Position numbers and translations under genes: made by a program | The notes under the pieces: generated by a model | Told to the model about the DNA's origin: nothing | Seen by the model: the letters and a program-made list of their open reading frames with translations, nothing else | The model's database searches: none | Assembly: GCA_018697195.1 (NCBI GenBank) | Contig: CM031864.1 | Location: 18,182,129-18,246,128, forward strand | Direction: 5' to 3' | Origin: Certhia americana | Lineage: Eukaryota > Chordata > Aves > Passeriformes > Certhiidae | Length of the DNA: 64,000 nt | Shown: positions 10,280 to 23,631 of the stretch, piece after piece | Layout: each line of letters opens with the position of its first letter | Position numbering within the stretch: the first letter of the stretch is position 1

Positions 10280-10291
10280 GGGGAATCTCCC
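10280..10291 (-). promoter_or_regulatory. F3: NF-kB site in the F3 promoter
   Basis: GGGGAATCTCCC on the plus strand. Both strands contain a perfect GGGRNWYYCC match. It lies about 150-160 nt upstream of the inferred start, close to the kB-like site near -188 in human F3. This suggests inflammatory induction; binding is not shown. Confidence 0.6.
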
Positions 10292-10889
10292 AGGAAAGGG
10301 AGAGGAGGGGCGCTGAGGGACGGGCGAGTCCCGCGGGTTTCCGCCGAGCTGGACGTGAGGGCACACCTGGACATGCCTGCGGTCCGTGTCCCCCTGGCTG
10401 TTTGGTGTCATACGGCACTTGTACCGCCGCTCCCTTCTCCTTTTGGAATGCTGGTGAAACTGGACACTACTGGATAGCCAGCTTCATCCGCTGCTAACCT
10501 TTCTCTGGCTGCCGAGGGACACCCCAGCTCGGAAGTGGCTGCTCTGTGGGGCAGCTGGTCGCTTCCACAGAAGTGATGTTGGGTTAATTAACTTTGATCC
10601 CGTACATTCTGAAGGGCTGAATATGTCAGTCCTTGCCTCAGCACACAGGACACTGGACACAACTGCTCAGCTAGATCACATCCTCTATCCCCTCATGCGT
10701 GAACCCAAGGCTCATCGGTCGCACTAGACAGAAAGTAAGTTTCAGGTGTTCAGGGCTTAGTACCTCACCCCTCCTATAAACCAGGGGCTGTTAGCCCTTT
10801 TCCTACAAGGCCACATTGGAAAGGTATGCCATTCTCAAAGGCACGGGGAATCTGTTTGTCACAGGTTTTCCGAATCTCAGCCTTTGCGG

Positions 10890-11000
10890 TGTGCTCCCGG
10901 GCGGTGCGCGCCCGTCACGGCGTCCCCTGAGGCGGCTCCACAGGCGGGGCTGCGGCTCGGTGGTACTCGAGCTCCAAAGGGAACTGTGCTCGCAGGAGCT
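10890..11000. other. GC-rich, CpG-dense patch upstream of F3
   Basis: A second short CpG-rich block about 0.75-0.85 kb upstream of the F3 start. It contains a GC box (GGCGGGGC, 10943-10950). It may be an upstream regulatory element or a divergent-transcript start; function unknown. Open frames across it (10816-11201 plus, 10803-11147 minus) look compositional. Confidence 0.4.
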
Positions 11001-13908
11001 CAGGACAGACGGGGCAAGGTGGGAAACAGACCATGCAGTGGAACCTGTGTCATAATTCAGGGGGACATACGCGTTTACAGTCTTAGATTGACTCTCCTTT
11101 TTAGTTTGATTCTGACTTGGTACAATGTACGTGGAACATGTAGGCAAGAGAAGACTAATGGAGAAATTACATATTTAATTAACTTTAATTTTCATGGTTG
11201 ACACATACATGTCTGCGAGCAATCAGTTCTCTCTCATAGTGTAAAATAAATGCATATGGAACAAACTACAATATCCATTCAACCAGTCTGCATCAGAATT
11301 CATATAATTCTAAGGCGCACGTAAACATTGATTTTTAAGTTATTGGCACACCTTCATTAAAATCCATCCATACGCCTTCTCATTTTCCTGCTTTCTTTTT
11401 GATCAAATTTCAGCACTGTCTGTATGTAGTTGTATGCCAACATTACATCAGCCAAAAATATTGCCTGTTTTTATCTTGGTGTAGAATATAGATCTTGTGT
11501 GTCTAGCTTTTCAAGATGGTGACCTTGTAAGATCACAGGTGATTTTCAAAGGACTTTAAAAAAAGAAACAGTACTCACATGTTTAAAGAAAGAGATGCTT
11601 GTATAAAGCTTTAAAATCACCCTTAGGCTTTAATTCCACTTAATTTCATGTAGTTCAGACACAAAAGATGGAAAGTGAGTCAGAATGATTTCCAGTTTTT
11701 ATGCAGGTAATCTCAGGATCCCTTTCTCCTGCCCATACCTTCTTATTTGCATCTCTTCTGTCAAGAGCTCCCACACTTGAGATAGGTGAGGAACCATCCA
11801 GACCTTGTCCAGACTAACCAGTGTGACCGCTGCTACCTTATTCCAGTTTCCAGCAAGATATTTCAGTGTTCACTAACACCAGGCTCTTAGATGTTCTCCT
11901 TGCTGCAGCATCAGAGACGGAGAACACCAGTTTGCCAGAGCTGATCAGGTTGGCATAGCAAGGGTGTGATGGGAACTGAGCTGAGGAGCTGCTGCTGCCA
12001 CCTCTGCTCTTCTTTCTCTTCTTTGGCCAAGAGCAGATTTGACCACAGAATGAGAACTGCTCAGCACTGCCTGGCTCCAGGCACCAGCCAGTGTGGGAGA
12101 GGAGGGGAGCCTCACTCACACAGCCTGACATGGGCTGAAGCCTCTGAAGTCTGCTCAGCAGCCAGTGACTTAACTGTGACATTCTGGTCACATTTCCTGC
12201 CCACTTTATGGTATTTCAACAGCTCATTTAACGCAGAAAAATTGTGCCTTATTTCAAACATATGTTGCTACATGCAGGCGAGCCTTCTGCTGACGTAGAG
12301 CTCTGGCAATTTGTCTAGAAACTTAGTATTTGGCTCCCAGAGTGGAATGCCAAAATGTAGGCATTGTCTCTGTACATGTTCTCTAACCCATTTAGTCATC
12401 CTGTGCTCATTTTACAATCAGCTGAGAAAAAATTCATTCCTAAGGTGAAGTACATCTTTTCCTAGTATAGGCATCTAAAGCAAGTGAAATGAATCTATTT
12501 CAGTGTTGAAATACATGGAACATTTCTGTTGATGGAGACAGGGATCTTGCTGTGACTTTTTAGAATATGTGGGAGACATGCAAGAGCACAAGCCTGGCAG
12601 CACAATTTAGTTTAGATGTCCTCTGCTACTCTGTGACATCTTCAGTCTGGTGAACTGGGTGGAATCATGGTTGTTCCCCATTTGGAAGGTCTGCCAGAGT
12701 GCAAGCAGATTCTACAAATTTTTTTTCTTTGATTTGTATGCTACAGAACCAATTGATTATGGGAAAAAAGTGAGGAGAGAAGCAAAACTAAATATGTGAA
12801 ACTCCATATTTTAAAAAGAGATGCATGTATTTATTTTTACTGTATGATCTTCCAAGTCTCTCAAATGGTTTGCTTAGAGAGAACTTCAAATATTCTTTGC
12901 TTAGCAAAGCAATTGCCACATCATGTTTTCTGTACAGTCATATATAATTATTGAACTGGAATGCCTCAGGTGACATCAGTGACAGATTGGTTTCTTTACG
13001 CTGATAGTTTTGCAAGACTGTAAGTAGAATTTGGTAATAGTTATTCATGTTTTGAAATTTTGTGCTATAAAATGTTCATTACTCTGTGCTAACAGAAGTC
13101 AGCAATATCATCGTATCCAATAGTGTAAAATTTACTTGTCAGCAGGATTTGAAATCACTGAGAACTTCTTCCACAATGAAATTGGTCCTGATATTAAACT
13201 TGAATTTAAATCTTAGTTTAATTTGTCTTAGTCACCCATATGATGGTAAATAATGTAATTATACAATTAATTATATTTCATTAGAAACCCTAGAAGTTTA
13301 GGTACTGTGACTTAGTACCTTCTTCCATAAGTATCTTAGCATTTCTCTTGCAGAGCTGCTTTATCAAATACCATGTTATAAATGCATACACAGATTCACA
13401 AATGCCACAGAGAAACAGTATTTGTATTTAAGAGGATTTATATAATGTTTTAAATTAGTTACTAAATTCCATTTTTGATGCATAGAATGAATTAGTATAA
13501 TCTCCCTATGGTGAGCAAAGTCATTAAACCAGTGTAATGGAGTGAAGAATCAACTTTTGTACCTAAAAGTAGCTGTGTTTATTCCTGAAATCTATATACC
13601 AATGAAAGTCCCAGTATGGTGAAATCTTTGTGAATCCCTGATTTTCTTATTATCTGAACTATTATAAACTATTCTGTGATTCTAAAGCTACCTTGTGGTT
13701 TTACAAAATCCCGTGTAGCTTAGCAGAAAATAATAAAGTTTCACTGGGATAGAACTAGTTAAAAATTTAAAACCAGTTCTGACAATAATGTATCTTTCTT
13801 TCACTTGTTGAATAAAAGAAATGAATAAACAAAATTGATAGAAGAATTGAAATTAGCAAAAGAGATTCCTTACAGGGGAATCACAGGTACAATATGTTTG
13901 ATTTTTAC

Positions 13909-13977
13909 TACAATATTATTGTTGTAGTTGTAACTACAATGTTTCTATTTCTACAATATTATTGTTGATAGTAGAAA
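13909..13977. repeat. Duplicated 16-mer with stem-loop
   Basis: TACAATATTATTGTTG occurs at 13909-13924 and again, identically, at 13952-13967 (43-bp period). The second copy lies between TTTCTAC (13948-13954) and GTAGAAA (13971-13977), a perfect 7-bp inverted pair. Confidence 0.75.
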
Positions 13978-16900
13978 TCCTAAAGTAAATATTTGTATGT
14001 TTTTCTGATATTCTGATTTCAAAATTCGTGTTGTTACCACATTGGCTGTGTACGCTTCTCCTCACTTGTCATGTGGATACAGTAAAAGAGACACTAATAT
14101 AGGAACAACTCTTGTGGGATTTTTTGGGTCTGGATGTGCTCTGGGATCCTGTGTGGAAATGTTGCCTGCTTGGGAGGCAGGACAGGAATCCCAGAGAGGG
14201 AGGCTTTGAGCCTTTCCCACTCTGAAAACTTGTCAACATTGCTTTGGTGTTGCCTCCAAGTTCCTGTTTCTCACTCACAGAATGATGTGCGATGCGTTTA
14301 TTACCCTTTTCAAAATCTTGTTTGGCAGCACTATTTCATGAAAAAGAATTTGACCAACATATTTGGTGCATTTTATTTCTGTGATCTTCAACGATGCCTT
14401 GGGGCAAATAAGATCATGTAAATGAAAATTTAAACCACACTTTGGTTGATTCGGTGCATGGAAGACTTCCGAAAGTGAGTTGTCTGCAGCAATAGCACAG
14501 CTGTGCTGTGAGGAGTGCCAGGGTGCTACTCCAGAGCTGTGAACAGCTGGGTTTGTTTACTAGTGATGCTTTCCTGCTAGAGGACAAGCAATTACAAAAG
14601 TAGTAATAAATGTCACTGGTGCACAACAGAAACTATGGAGATAGAGACACTAAATTGTGTTAGTTCATTCTGTTCCCGCAGGCTTTAGTTTAGCCAAATA
14701 AATGTGTTACAAGATTGAACCTGTTGTTTGATGCCGTGGTACAGTCTGTCTTGCCCTTATCCCAGGTATTCTGTCCCAACTGTGAAGTATCCTCTTGGGA
14801 TATTTAGCTTACCCTGTTATAAATTAATCTTGCCGTTCCTATGCATCTCACTCATAAGATTTATTTTTCCCAAGTGTTGTTAGACACAAGTGCTACTACC
14901 AGACCTTATTTATTTAGGTTCTCTTCTCATGCCTGAGCTTGTGAGGAAAAGACCAAAGTGAAAAAAAAACCAAACCAAAAAGCAACATAAATATTAAATA
15001 AAAATAAATAAAACTTATTTAAAAAGAGGCAAGTATATTGAGTGCCCTCCTTTTTTTTCATATTTAATCCAGTCTCTGCTCATGACTCTTTAAATTTTGG
15101 GACTGAAATGAACCCATTTTACTAGACAATTATTTATAACTGTTAGTAAAACTTATTACCCTTTCTCATGGATCGTTAAAAATACGTACTTATTAATGTT
15201 GGACATGGCATGTATAACTTCTCAGTGAAGGCAGTCCTGGTCAAATTCAGTGTTCTTTAAAAATACTTGTTATGACTACTCCTTGAAGGTTAGGCCATTA
15301 CATGGGTAAAGTAAACAAACCTGTGGTCCGTAGGTTGTCATTAACCCTATTCTTAGGAACTGTGAGAGAGGAAAAGGTAAACAGCACTCCTTTTGACTTT
15401 GCTATTGTAATGTTTAATCTTTGTGCAAAATGGCTTTCTCTTTTGGAGAAATTTGATACAGCAAAAACCACGTTCTCTACTAAGCAGCAAAATTAAATTG
15501 AGTTTCTTTAATATCCTGTGTCTCTGTTCTTTGACATTACATTACTTTGTTGATGCTGCCTTTTTTGCTGAGGAGGGAGTCAGTAGATTAAAGATAATTG
15601 AAAAATGGATCAGACTAGCTATTGGAGAATTCTGGATTTGATAATCGGACATAATCAGCCTACTATACCAATATCCAAATGCTACAAGAATTATCTATTT
15701 AACTTGGCATAATTGCTCACAGCTTACTGAATAATTAAATATTACTGTAAAGTTACATTTTTAAAAAATGATACAACAATGTAAGCAAGACATAATATCT
15801 ACTGAAATAAGTACATTTGTGCCCCCAATGTCAGACTTGAAATTTTACTTTCAATGAACAAAGCAAATATTCAAGTACATAAAAGGCTAATGCAGCATGG
15901 TTTTAGCTGAGTGAATTTTACTTCACTGTCAAATATGAAGTATTTTACTATGAGATAAAGAGGGATTTGATTCTTACTGTCTTTTGATGCCAGTTAGTGT
16001 TGACTGGCAGAGATCGTATCGCTTACTACATATTTTCTGCTGCTTTGGGCTACTTGTCAACTCAAATTGTAGAAATCAGTGTGAACAACTTAAAACTTTA
16101 GCCCTGACAAAAATATACATGCAAAGAGAGGGGTATTACTGCTGCTAATCGGTTTCCTCTCTCTCCAGTATAAAGGGAAAGAAACATCTTAGATCTGATT
16201 TAAGGACTAGGTCTGAAGGAGTTTTCTCAAGTATCTCTACACCGTTTTTTAGAGACATATTCATTCTCTGTCTTTGAGTGCAAGAACAATTTTAAGTCAG
16301 CCAGTTTAAGGGCAAGAGGACTACAGCATAAACTGGTGCTAATGGAGGCATTACATTCCTGTGTGTGGAGCAATCCAGGAGCAGCCAGCACCCGAATACA
16401 TTCTTTCACCATATCAGGGGCACAGAGTGCACAGAGAGCACTTCTAGTGACTGCCTGAATTCATTTAGGAGTTAGTAAAGAAGGGCTGAGGAGAAACATC
16501 CTGTAACCAGCATTTAGTGAGGAAAGCTGTGTGGTTTGTAGAAATGGGCTGAATGTTGAACCCTGAAAGTCTCAAGGATTTTAAGACAACTGTGTCATTA
16601 TATTTTGTATTTTGATGTATTAGGAGTCAAGTTAGGGTCTCTTGTAAAGCTTGAATGCTGGCATTCCAAACTGTTGCCTTTGAACACGTAGCTGTTTGAT
16701 TAGCAGTGCTTAGAGCTTTGTGAGTGTAATTGAAAAGAATGTGAAGTACATAGAGGAAATATGTTCTTACGTTGAGTGTTTTCCTCAGAACAAAGAAAAA
16801 CTAGAAATTAATAACACCGACCAGTTATTATCAGAATGTGTACTCTCAGCTTATTTTATTAACAGCTAGATAGTCTAGGATTTTGAATTTGAAAAACTGA

Positions 16901-19016
16901 TTTTATTTTAGTCCAGTTATCTTGTTCGTTCCCCATGATATTTAACTTCAAAATAACATCAGACCAGTTTGTGTTTCCTGGTATCTATCTCCAGTATCTA
17001 AACCACACTGACTGCTGTTGATACTCACAGGAACATCTTGGACTACGTATCTCTTCCCTCCACCTCCTAATTTGGTTCCTTCAGATTTGGTTCCAAACAG
17101 TGTGGTTGGTATCTGATTGGTACAATGGTTGTTAGAATAGAAAGAAAAGTACCTTTCAAATGAAGAGTAAATACTCCTTGGTGATCTAAGACATCTAGAA
17201 AGTCAGAGCCATCCCCCTGTAAGATTCCAGTTACAGAGTTAGGCTCCTCAGTGCTTTTGTGAAGCAGTAGTAAGGAGTACATCTGCTGGTGGCAGGTTAG
17301 TGCAAACTCTGAAGTACGATTGCTTTTCCAAATACTGCATACTTTAGCATTTTAAAGAGTTTTATAAACTCAAAGCTAACTTGCATTTAGACAAAAATCA
17401 GAACTATACACTTTTGAAATAGGATAATGTAGCATAAGACTTAAGAAAAATTAAAATTCTTATTAGATTTAAGTTGTGTTCTCATTCTTGCCTACAAAAC
17501 ACAGTCCTGTCCTCTAGGTTCATGCTTTTACCCACAATCTTTCATGGGTTGCAGTAAACTTGAAGAGTTCATTTAGGTCCCATGGGGGAAAAAGAAAATT
17601 CAGTTGGAGAATTTGCTTTATATTCATTTCCTGATCTTTTCAGCAGTCTTCTATTCTCTGCTTTTACTGCAGGCTCCTCCTTGCTATGTTTCTCATTCGT
17701 TCTTATTCTTCCTTTTTTTTTTAGCAGAACATGATGCACAAGACTCAAATAAGACTGCTAGACTTGTATGTCTCCTTTTCTAACTTCTCAGGAAACCAAT
17801 AACAGTAATGTTCAAAAAGTATGCAAAGCAGGAATAGTCTTCCCCTGTTAACCAGTGCAATTGTTTTCACTTTATCTTTTGGCAGGGGGACACAAGGAGG
17901 GAGAAGTAAATAGGACAAGGTCGAGTCTGATATTAATGCAGAAGCATATTTACATTCACTCAGGTATGTAGATACAGTGCAGTGTGCCTCGTGCTGAATC
18001 ACATACGTGCATGTCCAGAAGTTAACCTTATTGGAGGTAGCTCACATTTTCTAGTGCAAGTCCTAAATGCAGGATCAAAAAATGACTGTACAACTTGCAG
18101 AGTTTCTGCATAGAAAATGCTTTGTGCTGGTAAGGGTCAGGGTGGGCACTGGGTCTCAACTCAATCACAACTCCCTGTGCTAGCAGTGCATTAGTTTTTG
18201 AAATATATAGAAAGATTTAGCTAGATATAGGTAGTTTTGCCCTTGTTGGTAAATAATCTGTAGCATCTGTGCTGACCTTTTCCTTTATCAAATACAATAT
18301 TGTGCAATATTATAAAACACTGAAGGCAGATAACAGTATACTGAGCAGTCCCAAGAATAGTAAAAAAATTTTGGCCCTGCTGGTGCACTCCTTGATAGTG
18401 TTTCTATTTTCCTACCTTTTTTGTTTCATGATCAGCCCTGATAAGTCTTCCTGAAATGCTCTAGAAAAAAGAAGCCTGTATTATCATCTAGATTACCCAA
18501 TTCCAATCTCAAATATTACTTTATTTTGTTTATAACTTTTTTTGGGCTTTAAGATCTTCAAAGTATTGCCCTTCAAAAATTAAACATGAAACCTGGCTAG
18601 GCAAACAAAATCTTGAACTGCATTTTTCAGACGTTTCATAGGATGCTTTCCTCCCTCTCTCCTCTTATTCTGAGAAGCAGGTTTGACATAGGCACCTCTT
18701 GACAAACAGCAGAGGCTTTAGCTGAGATTGTATCACCTTGGAATTTTAAAATCTCAGGAGGAATTTGAACTCGAGGTGTTACGTTTTCAAACATGTAGTA
18801 CTGCCAGGCATTCAATGGGGGAGGTGGAATTCCAGTGCAAGAGGCCAGAATTGGCTGAACTTCAGCTTCCAAGCTTTTAAAATAGAGTATTTAAACTCTT
18901 AATTCACAATTCTGCTTAAATCCAGACTTTGCTATCTTGTCTTGAGTCCAAAGCTACGTCCCCAGAACCTGAAAGATTGTATCCGATTCTTCTGTTCTTC
19001 TGGCTTCAATATTTCT

Positions 19017-19049
19017 GAATACTTCACAGAATACTTCTGTGAATACTTC
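19017..19049. repeat. Three 12-bp tandem copies of GAATACTTC
   Basis: GAATACTTC starts at 19017, 19029 and 19041, an exact 12-bp spacing. CACAG and CTGTG flank the middle copy and can pair. Small local duplication. Confidence 0.8.
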
Positions 19050-22000
19050 TTGTCCAAATCCCAAACTTGTTCAAAGTTCAGTGTTTATTCTTTGTTGCTT
19101 GTTTGAAAAGACTGAATTAATTAATTGGGAAGTTATGTGTAGTGGTGTGCAAAATACATTAACTAACAATTTTGATTCTTAGTAAGGTTTTTGAATTCAG
19201 CATGCACTGAGAATTTTCTTTCATTGATTGTGCTAATTCCTAAGCCTTTCTGCAAAAAGGATTATGCTACTTCCATTTTCTGTGAAAGGAAGGAGGGAGC
19301 ACTAAGAACTGGAACTCAGACACTTTTAGAATACAAATATGGCCTGCTTTGCCCATGAATTGACTAATGCATTGCTTGGTGATTCACTTGAACCAGGAAT
19401 CTGAGAAACAAAAAATTCTAGACTCACAAAGGCTTTTATGTGCTACTTGAAAGGATGAATGGGGTCAGACACTTTTTTGGACTAAGCCTTGATGACACGG
19501 GAGAAATTTAAAGTCAAAAAAAAACTAACAGAAGTATGCAGGGAAACACATTTTCTTGCTGCCAGGAAAGAAACAGGCAAGTTTTGTTCTGCCTCTTTGG
19601 AAATTTTGCCAGCAATCAGCAGGGTAGACTCCCATTTGAGAAAGGCAGGCAGGGGACCAGCTTTTATTAGCCTCTTTTGCTACCTCCCCCTTCACAGTGT
19701 CCTGTAACTTACATTCATAACTTGATCTACTTTAATTCTGAAGGAAAACTCTTTTTAAGAAGGAAAATTGCAGCTAAAATGCTCTTAAGTTAAACTGTTG
19801 CTCTAGTTAATGTCCATAACAGCTCTATATTTTGCCTTGATTATTTGGCAAATACTGCATGTTTTCCACGTTTCCATAATTGTTGCCCAGCAACTAATTC
19901 CCCTATTAGTTGTGGGGTTTAATTGCCTTCACCCAGCTAGGTTCTCCATCTCCTTTCAGGTTTGTTCCACCAATCCTCCCAGTTCTCTCTCTGTCAGTAG
20001 CAAACACACAAGCAACAGAGACTGTTAAGTACAATGGATATATTTTTAACATTAGGTTATTTTTGTATCCTTAACTTTATTTATCCATCGGAAGAGTAGT
20101 CCCAGGTAAAATGTTTTATAAGAATTTGCTTTCAGAGACAGGGGTAATTATTATAGGAAAAAATATGCCAAATATATATTTATTACATATGTTTTTAACT
20201 GTTTTTTTCCTGTATAGCTTACTCCTGCCAGATAAATGAGCTGACCTGTAACAGCAATATGGCTGGAGTATGCAGAGAACTATACAGAAATCCTTTGACC
20301 AAGAAAATTACACAGGTTTAATTATATTACAAAAATTTTCATCATAAATCCAGCTTCACAGTCAATATATTTGTCTGTTCAGAGGCTTTGTTTTCTCTTA
20401 ATGACATTTTTTAATTGAAAAAAAATATATTTGAACTGGATATACCCAGACACCCAACTCCAGCTTTGTAAGTATTTTTGTCATTAGTGTTGGAAGTATT
20501 CTGCAATGTATAATGGCCTTTTTTGTTTTGTTTTCTTCAAAGTGTCTTTGATTTGAAGATGAGTGACTCAACCCTTTCCTAATTTTGCTTCAACAGTGCT
20601 TCCAAAAGAAAGACAGCAAATAAAAGTCAGTTGCTTGTGTCTTCCTTCAGGTTCAGAGATTTTCCTTTACACAGCTGGCTGAATGCTAAAGCATTTACTA
20701 CTGAGGCAGATCAAAAACTACCTTCCATTACTAAAGAAGCATTAATTCTCTCTAGATCTGAGAGAAGTTGTCAGAACACTTTTCAATTACAACCTAGATT
20801 TATAATTTGATGGTATGTAGTTCATAACAAGTCTGAACCTGTAGAAAGAACCTGGAGCTTTTAGATAATTTAGTTCTAATTAGTTTGCATTTATTTGTAA
20901 TATTTGTGTGGTTGTGCAACTCTATTAAAAGGACACATATTCTAATCTTGTTTACACTGTCTGTATAGTAATTTAAGCTTTATGGATTTAATTTGATGAC
21001 AGAGAGGAGAGGAAAATCAGGTTCAAAATGTGTGAGATCTAGATGTGTAAGACCTGCATGTGTCAGCAGTAGCATCTGCCTTAGCAGGCTTAAAGTAGAC
21101 ATATCTATGTTTTGTTTCCTTCTCAAGACCAATACTTCTGTGTCAAGGGATCATCAGCTAATGTTATCTTCTGACAGCCAGCTCAGTAGATATCACATCA
21201 ATCCTGCTTTAAATTTGCCAAGAAAACTTTTCTACTTATACCCACAGGTAAAATATTAGAGCAGATCATTTCCACATAAGAAATATCTGCACTTCCCACT
21301 GCTTACCCTTGTGGTGTGGCAGGGTATGACCACACAGCACTTTCCAAGCCTCATGTTGCCTTGTGTGTCTCTGTGATAACATAAAAATACACAAACATGC
21401 CTGTGCATTTTCATTTTTGCTACTGCCAGTAAGGATGCACTGCTACAAGTGAAAAGGAAAGAAACTTTTGTTCTCGTTTAATATAGGCTTAATTATGAGT
21501 CTGCATTTACTTTGGGATAGACCCTGACCCAAGGACCAGCTCTTTTCTGTTTCCCATGTGGGTACCTATATTAACAGAGATTGCACTGAGATATTGCTAA
21601 GAACTACTTTCAGATTGACAGAGGAACTTAGTGCAAAACATACATTTCAAATGTTCTGATATTGATACTCTGAAATTCTACAGCACTTACTTTAATGTGT
21701 TTGAAGAACCAAATTATCTTGCTTTATTCTTCTCAGACTCTAGCCAACAGCAGTAATCAGCATCAGAACTGTGTAACAGGGTTTTGTTTCAAAACTCTGA
21801 TGTCTTTTGCTTTTTATTTGGTCTCTATTTGAGGCCAAGTGAACTTTTCTTTTTTGTGACTTTTTTGGAGCTGCAGTGTTGCTTGATATACATCCTCACA
21901 TGCAGCAGTAGGTAAAAAGTACATGAGAGCCAGAGAAAGGATTTCTGAAGAAGAGGATGTGACATCAGAAAAAGGGAAGTTTGGAAATTGTAGCTTTTCA

Positions 22001-23590
22001 GCACATTAAGACACTCTGTCAAGCCTTAATGCAATGCTGGAACCTAATCTAACCTGATTTATGCTATGCCTGTTACCATTCCCTCTGGTAATCACCATGC
22101 TCTCAGAAACAGTAGTGCAACTGCAAACTGCCTATTACTAAGTTTTGATTATGAAATTTACAGTTTTGGTTGTGGTGTCATCACCTGCTTTTTAATGTAT
22201 AAATGGCTCTACAAGCAGTGAGACAGGAGAAATGGGCCGCATTTTATTAGTGCCTGTGAAAATTAGTAAAAAATGTGTATCTAGCTGACTCAGCTTGAAC
22301 TGTTTTATTTTTTGCTTTTCTATGAAGAGGAATAGAAGCAGGACATGAAGTCATAGGAATTTTATATGTATTGTATTGGTGACAGTCATTTATTTTTGGC
22401 ATGATTTTGTTCCTTCCTTATTTTTACTGCTGTTTACTACTAGCAGTCCTTTTCTTAAAAAGGCAGTTTTTAAAAGACAAAAAAGGGCAGTTCCCCATAA
22501 ATAACATCTTGATTTATATGGGTATTTCCAGATATAAAAAAACTGATATAATTCAAAGGGATGAATTCCCAGGAATATATCCAAAAATGACATTATCCAC
22601 ATGTGTGATCAATATCATTTAGCTGAAGACTGCCAAGACGAAACTAATCATTCTCCTTTTAGTAGTACTGTGAATACACAGCTAAGAGCTTCCACCCACC
22701 ACCTCTTGCTCAAGTTCTGATTTGATAAAAACAAAGAAAATGCTTTTAGTGATATGGTTCATGTCATTGTATTTATCCCACTGCTTTTGGTCTTGCACTC
22801 TACTCCAGACTTCCAGACTTATGCTCAATTAACAATGTTGTTAGCACAGGGCCTTCAAGACCTGGAAGCTGAGCTCCTGACTGAGTAGGTCTGTACCTAC
22901 AGTACAAGGGATACAGGGAAACCAGCCATTTTTCAGAAGTCCTTTTGCTAAGAATTCTTGATTTTTGAGACAAAATTTGTTTTTAAACAAAATCACTGAG
23001 ATAAGTCTATTAATTTATAAGAGCTTGAAAACCTTTATGTAATATGACTTGTAAAACTCAACCCATTAATTTAGCTATTATTATCACATCCAGTTTTGAA
23101 GAAAAAACTTCAAAAAATAGACCAAAAAAACCCAAAGGAGAACAGTTAATAACCATAACTGGGAATTTTAACTAAAGATTATGACCCCCTTATGGAAAAA
23201 AAAATTAAACTGAGAAATATGCAAGTAATTTCATAATCAGTTCAAATAATTAGTTCTTACATGTTTCTAACATTATATGAAAACAGTAGGGACACTTTTT
23301 TGCAATTATAGCAAGGCTTTAGAGGAAGCAAGACTTATATGAAAATTAACATCATGTTTCCCCTTGTTGAGCGCTTGATCTCGTAGATCTTCTAGGAATC
23401 TGAAGGCATGACATACAAACTGCAATGAAGGGAGCATCATGTGTGCAAATGGAATGATTTTTATTCAATTTGGATCTGACCCAGCTGTTGCTGACTGCTC
23501 CTTCTCAGTATTCCTACTGCTGTGGTGTACTGTAGGACTGCATATCACTGGTAAATTTTCTTAGCTCCAAATCTGCACTGCATTTAGCAT

Positions 23591-23631
23591 TTTTTTGTTT
23601 GTTTGGTTTTTTGTTTTTTTTTTTTTTTTTT
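23591..23631. repeat. T-rich tract with T18 run
   Basis: Interrupted (T/G) tract ending in 18 consecutive T at 23614-23631. Simple sequence; it could be the tail of an old minus-strand retrotransposon, but no body is recognisable. Confidence 0.8.

Larger units (their letters stand above)
9840..10420. promoter_or_regulatory. F3: CpG island at the F3 promoter and exon 1
   Basis: A strongly GC-rich, CpG-dense block in an otherwise AT-rich window. It covers the promoter, exon 1 and the start of intron 1. It explains the long overlapping open frames on both strands here, which are not taken as genes. Confidence 0.85.

Noticed and set aside
9701..10497. Long overlapping open frames on both strands (221 codons plus; 236, 127 and 111 codons minus)
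   Set aside because: They arise from the stop-poor CpG island. Only the part 10112-10043 in one minus frame is the real F3 exon 1.
22286..22294. TGACTCAGC (AP-1/NF-E2-like), also at 63358-63366
   Set aside because: Single short motif matches far from any promoter are expected by chance in 64 kb.
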